A stretch of DNA of 36,248 nucleotides, taken from assembly GCA_964058845.1 (NCBI GenBank), contig CAXKVR010000500.1, positions 1-36,248 on the forward strand, written 5' to 3'. The stretch's first letter is position 1. Each line of letters starts with the position of its first letter. The notes beneath the pieces are model-generated. The model ran no database searches. It saw nothing but the letters and a program-made list of their open reading frames with translations, and was not told where the DNA came from. This DNA is from Carex sylvatica (Eukaryota; Streptophyta; Magnoliopsida; Poales; Cyperaceae). Position numbers and translations under genes: made by a program. This document shows, in pieces, positions 30,844 through 36,248 of the stretch.

Positions 30844-31783
30844 CACTACTAGAATTCTAACTTATTGCATGCCCTGAAAAATGACTTGTTGCAAGGAAAT
30901 ACGCTTGCAACAAGCCCGAAAACACTTGTTGCATGCGCTTACTCTTGCAACAGTGCCCTTGTAACAACTTCCCTCACAATTACTAAGTAGTTGCAAAGAC
31001 TCCCTTGCAACTGACTTGTTACAAGTCCATACCCTTGCAACAAGGGCGCATGCAACTACTTTCAGAGTTGACCATGTTTGTAGTATTTGCAAGAGGAGGC
31101 AGCATAGGCCCCATCTGGTTATTTGTAAGGGGAGCTTTAACGAGTTCCACTTGACTATTTGCAAGGCTAGGAATTGTGGGTCCTACTGGACTATATGCAA
31201 GGCTAACAATCTGGGTCCTACTAGACTATATGCAAGGCTAATAATTGTGGGTCCTACTGGACTATATGCAAGGCAAGGGAATATGGGTCCCACCTAACTA
31301 TTAGCATGGGAAGATTATTAACTTATTGCATGGGTGATTATTGACATGTTGTGAATGCAATTCATACTATTTGCATGGAAATACCAATGTATATATAATA
31401 ACAGGAAATAGCTGAAAATTAGCATTGCTCTAATTCTACAATCCTTCCTCCATGTAGCAATCTGGTACCATCCCAGTGATTTTTTACAATTTCCAGTTTT
31501 CCATTCAACAACATTCACATAAAACACATTGAAATATAAGTATAAAGCAACTAATAATCATTGACCAACATAATATAGTCATCTTACATTGAACCAAAAT
31601 TTAAAAAGAAGTACAACAACATCATTGATAATAAAAGAATTAGCTTCTAAATATACCCAAAATGTGCCCACCTATCAAGCATAAACAAAATAAACTCACC
31701 CCCTATGAGTTAGAAAAATATACCCACAATATAACCAAAATACTTTACCCTAAATATCGACAACCCCACTAGACATCCTTGGT

Positions 31784-33653
31784 TCATGTCGAAGTTGAAT
31801 TTGCCCACCAATTGGACATTGCGGCATCATTACCTGCAATTTGTTGTGCATCTTGAGAAGTCAGCAGTGCTTGCAATGACACTTCTGGATTTGGTTGTTG
31901 GTTCTATAAACCAAATTTTAATGTTAGAGTATATTCTTTTATAAAAATTAATTATGTTTTACAAGCCTGTCAGAAGTAACTTATTATTCATTATTATTAG
32001 TATACACTGTTCTTTGAGCTGGTTTTGGTACATTTAAGGAGTATATATAGAAGGGTCCATGTCAGTTCATTTTTGATACCAGTGGCAATATTGGGTTGGT
32101 ACCAACAAAAAAGCACCAAACTAGGCACCTTAAAAATCGATCGTTTGCATCTTACATCTTACCATTATCTTGAAAAATACTCAATGGTACCATTACCCAT
32201 TAATGTGGTACCCATTATTGTGGAACATCTAATTCTTTCAATTTGCAGCCTTAGATGTTCTTTTCATAAGAATTGTAATATTCAACCAACATTGTAAATG
32301 TACTAACTGGATTGAATTTCATTTGCACACTTGAAGGTATTTCCTGAGATGGTTGAGAGGGGAGGGGGTACCTTGAACCTAAGAATTATAAGTGGAAGTG
32401 CAATGTTAGAATATGTCCAGCACAACATGGCTGGTTCAGACTTGTAACAGCTACATCTCATAGATTTTTATCTTAAAATGTTACCTATAAAGAACCCATA
32501 TTCCCTGTTGTACCATCTTATGGTGGTTCAGGACTGCTAGCTAGTTCCTAAGAAAAAAATGTATATGTCAGAATCCATGAACACAAGAACCCTATTATTT
32601 TAAAAGCCTAAAATAACCGTGATTTTGCTCAAACTAACCTGTGTAATAGGCACCTGTCACCCCTGCATTTTGTATAATTGGGAGAACATGTACTGATTTT
32701 GGGCTTTATCTCTTAACCTTTCATTACGTTCCTCAGCGATACGGTAATCACGTTCTTGCACGATCGCTTCTACTTCTACCCTAGTGAAGATCTCTTGTAC
32801 CCCAGTATTTGTCAACTCAGATGCATAAGATGTTGCATGGTGCTGCCTTTCTCAAGTGGTTGCTGTTTTCACCGTTTGTTGTATCAAGCTTCCAAATCCT
32901 AAGACACAACCATGGCTTGGTCCGCCAACGGCTGTCAGAAATAAGGTGTTGTTGTCCAATTCTCCATTGGCCTGATCAGCCCTCATTGCCTTAACCTTCC
33001 TCTATTAGAATATGGAAGAGTTGAGAAATATCCATTAAAGCGAAAAATGAGAATTGAATTGGAAAAATGAGAAATATGACCCTCATATAGGGTTACCAAT
33101 ACACATGCAGTTTATATATGTCTCAATATTTTTTGACAAAACTTTATTGAATATATACTAGATATAATAGAGCCAGTGATATACATTGGTCTAAGACATG
33201 CACTTTCTTTTATGATGCACTTTGGAGCAACATAATTATTTTTTATTATATACCACATTGGAACAGTATATATGTAGAAAATGAAGTAATACTAGAGTTA
33301 TTAGAGTTATTTACTTATTCATGAATATTTTCTTTATATATTTCAACTTCATGTCCAATGTCAGATGCAAAGTCAGTACACATGGATCTAACCTGTTTTA
33401 GGTACCAGTAATGGGTCTAACCAAATTTAGGTTGGTACTCATTGCCAACTACATGCAGTACCATTAAAAAAAATGATAAATTTATACTTACAAAAACTTG
33501 CTCTTTTCTCTTGTTGGTGAATTTCAAAGAGTTGATATCTAACTCTTGAACCTGCCCGCTTGTCCTGTCTGTGGTTGGATTCATTCCCCCATTACCATCA
33601 CTGTTTTGAACAATTTCAGTCACACCCTCCTCATCAGTACTTATTTGGGCCAA
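31784..33653 (-). pseudogene. TnpA-like gene (Ptta/En/Spm type), broken
   Basis: Possible exons on the minus strand start with 33653..~33494 (MAQISTDEEGVTEIVQ..., ending near NKRKEQ before a GT). The next, about 33004..32660, encodes GGPSHGCVLGFGS and VEAIVQERDYRIAEERNERL. The last, 31903..31784, encodes NPEVSLQALLTSQDAQQ and ends in a TGA. The G-P-S-x-G-x-V-x-G-F-G motif and following helical Glu/Arg-rich segment resemble the DNA-binding TnpA-type proteins of plant CACTA elements. The middle exon contains in-frame stops (after TATT and after MQG), so it is not intact as read. Exon borders are approximate. Confidence 0.5.
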
Positions 33654-33750
33654 TGACCATTTTCTTTCATTTTATTAAGAAATAATGAGAAATGGTAAAA
33701 GATTGCTCCATTTATAGCTTTCGTTCTATTAATTATGACAATGACCATTT

Positions 33751-34243
33751 TTAACAAATGCAGACCGAGTTTGAACACCTGAAGAAGAATTACGGTTCGA
33801 TGATGTAAGATGAGGCATTATGGGAGCTTGCTGTAGAGGGAGAGGATAGCCGTGGCCAGTTGTTCAGATTTGGAAATCGGTCGAGGACATGTAAAGTCAA
33901 CCAAGCATTGGCTGCAGAGGATGCAACCATGTCCGATCCTGCCAAGAGCACTGCCACCTCAGCTGAAGATGATAGGGATGTATTCACAAAGTCACAGGTG
34001 GCAGTGTTAATTGCCAAGAAGATAGCAGCTGAGCGAAGAAAATTTGCTGCCGATATAGGTGCCCAAGAGAAGCGGCACAATGAAGATCTTGAAGCGTTTA
34101 AGAAGCAAGAAGCATCCAACAGAGCTTGTATTGAACGGCTCTACAATAAGCTGGGAGTGACTCTACCAACTGATTTTGTAAGTTCCAGATCTAAATTGCA
34201 ACTTATTCATGAAAAAAAATATCTCCTCGCGCTTGTCATATAA
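33751..34243 (+). pseudogene. TnpA-like C-terminal region, broken
   Basis: The plus strand reads TEFEHLKKNYGSMM, then a TAA, then DEALWELAVEGEDSRGQLFR followed by FGNRSRTCK. This is a G-x(3)-F-x-FG-x-SR motif of the plant En/Spm TnpA-type family. Codons from 33860 continue with a Lys/Glu-rich coiled-coil-like helix (KSQVAVLIAKKIAAERRKF, AQEKRHNEDLEAFKKQEAS) and a LYNKLGVTLPTDF end. A possible donor follows at about 34178 and a continuation with SSSKGNDSGGA at about 34440. It faces the other TnpA-like remnant head to head. Confidence 0.55.
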
Positions 34244-34636
34244 TTGTCAAATTTGTTTCACATTTCAGTTTGACTATTTAAACATTAACCTCAAAATATG
34301 AATTCATAGCATGGGCTATCCGTGATATGCATATTACTATAACCTCACTCATAAAGAAGAGTAAAATGCAAATCTTCACTGAATAAGCATGTGAGCATGT
34401 ATCATTGTTAATTATTTGTTAATTGATCTGTAGGATGCATCATCATCCAAGGGAAATGATAGTGGGGGCGCCTAAGGGGGTGGAGAGGACCCTCGGCGTA
34501 CATATGCCAATGGTTGAAATCGCAATTTAGGATGGCGTCTATTTTCTGTGCTGGGGCTCGTACGTAGGCAACCAAAAATATTATATTTACTATGTTTGAA
34601 CAAGTAAATGTAGGATGTGTACTTATCTTTATTCTC

Positions 34637-34790
34637 TATGTTTGTTGAATGTCTGGATGTGACCAGTAGAATTAAGTGGTTACTTTTGTTATGTTTGTTG
34701 AAAGTAGGATGTGAACTGTAGAATTAAGTGGTTATATTTGTTATGTTTGTTGAAAGTAGATGTGAACTGTAGAACTCGATGGTCAACTGC
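34637..34790. repeat. Three tandem copies of a 52-53-bp unit in the CACTA element
   Basis: TATGTTTGTTGAA starts at 34637, 34690 and 34742, each followed by a GATGTGA-CTGTAGAATTAAG-like stretch. Just downstream, ATTGCTCTTTGGAGCTTT occurs twice about 50 bp apart. Confidence 0.8.
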
Positions 34791-35823
34791 TCTTTTGTTC
34801 TAAAGTAGGATTTGAAGTTTATAATTTTTGTGTTCTTTGTTAATTGCTCTTTGGAGCTTTATTTTTTCTGTGTTTTCTTTTTTCTTTGATAATTGCTCTT
34901 TGGAGCTTTCCTTTTTCTAGTGGTGTTTAATATGATGCGTACACTGTGGGTACGCTAACAAATTATTTTAAACAAATAGTGGATGTCATTATTTGCACTG
35001 GTATTCCGACGTAAAAAATAATAGCTCTCTGGAGCCAAAGCTCGTTTTTTTCGTTTTTAACAGAGAGAACTCGTTTTTGTAAAAATGAAACCAAAACAGC
35101 TTCCAAAACAAACTCTCCTCGCAGAAAGAAATAATGAACCCGTTTTTTGTAAAAATGAATCCATTTTACCTCTAAGCTCTCCTCGTTTTTACTAGATGGC
35201 GTCTCCTCGTTTTGGAATGTTTGTTCTAACTTCCAAAATTTAAGTTATCAAAGTATTGAATTCTTATAAACTGTTATTATTCACGCACGTTGTTGTGATT
35301 TATACTAAATAAATTCATTGAAAAAGGAGATACAAAATAAACAGAAATAAATCTGTCTCCAGGAACTAAACAGTTGCAAGGGTAGTCCATGCAATTGCAT
35401 GAGAACAGCAGATCCAGCCTTTTGCATGCGCATGGAGTTAGATAGTTGCATGTACCTTCAATAAAATATAATATAACTAGGGGGTTAACTAGTTGCATGG
35501 GCATGGGATTAAGTAGTTGCTTGAACCTCTAATAAAATATAGTATATTCCATGTGGTTAAGTAGTTGCAAGGCAATTTTTTGGAGCTGTTGCATGGACCT
35601 GCAATAAATTATAATATCTTACCTTCAAAACGTAGTTGTAAGGAGAGGTATAAAACAGTTGCATGGTTGCACATCATACATTTGCATGCGATACATGTTG
35701 CAAGGGCCGGCCCTTGCAACAGATTCAAGTCCTGGTCAAACGCCATTTCTGTTGCAAGGACCGTCTCTACCTTGCAACAAACAGGTACTCCCCTTGTTAT
35801 AAGTTACGATTCTAGTAGTGGTA

Positions 35824-36248
35824 ATTGATCGAATTGTTAGTGCATTAGCAGCAATATATTAGTCAAAATATATAATATAAAAAAAATTTATGTAAATGAT
35901 CAAAATTATTAGAATATGTTAGGAATGTATCCCGTTTCTTTATTAGACAATTCTTTCATAGACTAACAAACTATTCTCTAATTAGAACTTGTAATTTTTA
36001 ATGTACAGTAAGAATAACTTTTCTTTAAGACAATTTTTACGGTTTAATGACATGTTCTCAAATTATGTAATTAAAAAATATATTTAATGCACGATATCTT
36101 GCTTACTATTTTTTATGTTATTTAGTGGTAAATTTTAATACTTTATATAGAATAACATGAAACAATAAAAATTAGGGACCCAAAAAACACCGAATTTGTT
36201 TATTAATACTCTAAATAATAATGAAATTAATGAATATGCCCTATGTTT
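35824..36248. other. AT-rich flank, no gene seen
   Basis: Sequence beyond the CACTA element is strongly AT-rich with no protein-like frame and no recognised repeat, apart from a short partial repeat of the left flank at 35824..35841. Confidence 0.5.

Larger units (their letters stand above)
30844..35820. mobile_element. Complete non-autonomous CACTA element (4977 bp)
   Basis: The left end is CACTACTAGAATTCTAACTT. The right end reads CACTACTAGAATCGTAACTT on the other strand, giving about 22 bp of inverted repeat with two mismatches. GTA lies on both sides (30841..30843 and 35821..35823), the 3-bp duplication typical of the superfamily. Both subterminal zones (about 30870..31300 and 35360..35790) are full of CTTGCAACAAG, TTGCAAGG and GTTGCATG words. 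The interior holds two broken TnpA-like genes and no recognisable TnpD/DDE transposase, so it would need a transposase supplied elsewhere. Clean ends suggest a fairly recent insertion. Confidence 0.93.

Noticed and set aside
30862..31297. Cys-rich ORFs on both strands near the CACTA left end
   Set aside because: The Cys residues come from repeated TTGCAA and ATGCAA words of the subterminal zone, not from a protein.

Overview
The window is AT-rich plant nuclear DNA. Introns follow GT..AG, and the sequence carries CACTA, hAT, Ty1/copia, Ty3/gypsy, L1-type LINE and Au-type SINE sequences around a gene of the plant PDR (full-size ABCG) transporter family. Base composition, intron sizes and element types suggest a eudicot with a medium or large genome. 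I cannot name the species.

The only gene I consider functional is on the minus strand at 23739..11034. It has 22 exons that I could join by hand with GT..AG borders and consistent phase, giving 4041 nt, or 1346 residues plus stop. The domain order is NBD1-TMD1-NBD2-TMD2. A TATA box and a GA-rich leader lie upstream. Two features stand out. The N-terminus starts about 80-100 residues later than in typical PDR proteins, and the catalytic Glu after Walker B of NBD1 is Asp.

Everything else is transposon-derived or unassigned. From left to right: 1..675 is the end of a CACTA element that runs off the window. About 1790..2959 is a broken gene for a CCHC zinc-knuckle protein with an in-frame duplication. 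At 4821..~6890 is a decayed CACTA element whose Ulp1-like protease has lost its catalytic His and Cys. At ~6950..10087 is a copia element with 5' LTR, primer binding site, gag, protease and integrase, but no visible reverse transcriptase or 3' LTR. It abuts a gypsy gag fragment at ~10118..10312. A 188-bp duplication carrying a hairpin precedes the ABC gene's 3' end.

Upstream of the ABC promoter come a hAT transposase relic (24130..24600), a solo LTR with 5-bp target duplication (24644..25502), a 367-bp hAT-type element with 8-bp duplication (25583..25949), and a long inverted-repeat element into which a 555-bp GC-rich hAT-type element has inserted (26254..26808, 8-bp duplication). A LINE fragment lies at 29400..29760. 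A complete, non-autonomous CACTA element of 4977 bp (30844..35820) has 22-bp inverted ends and a GTA target duplication. It holds two oppositely oriented TnpA-like pseudogenes and belongs to the same family as the fragment at 1..675.

No CRISPR array, operon, rRNA or tRNA gene was seen. All exon borders and family assignments were made by eye.
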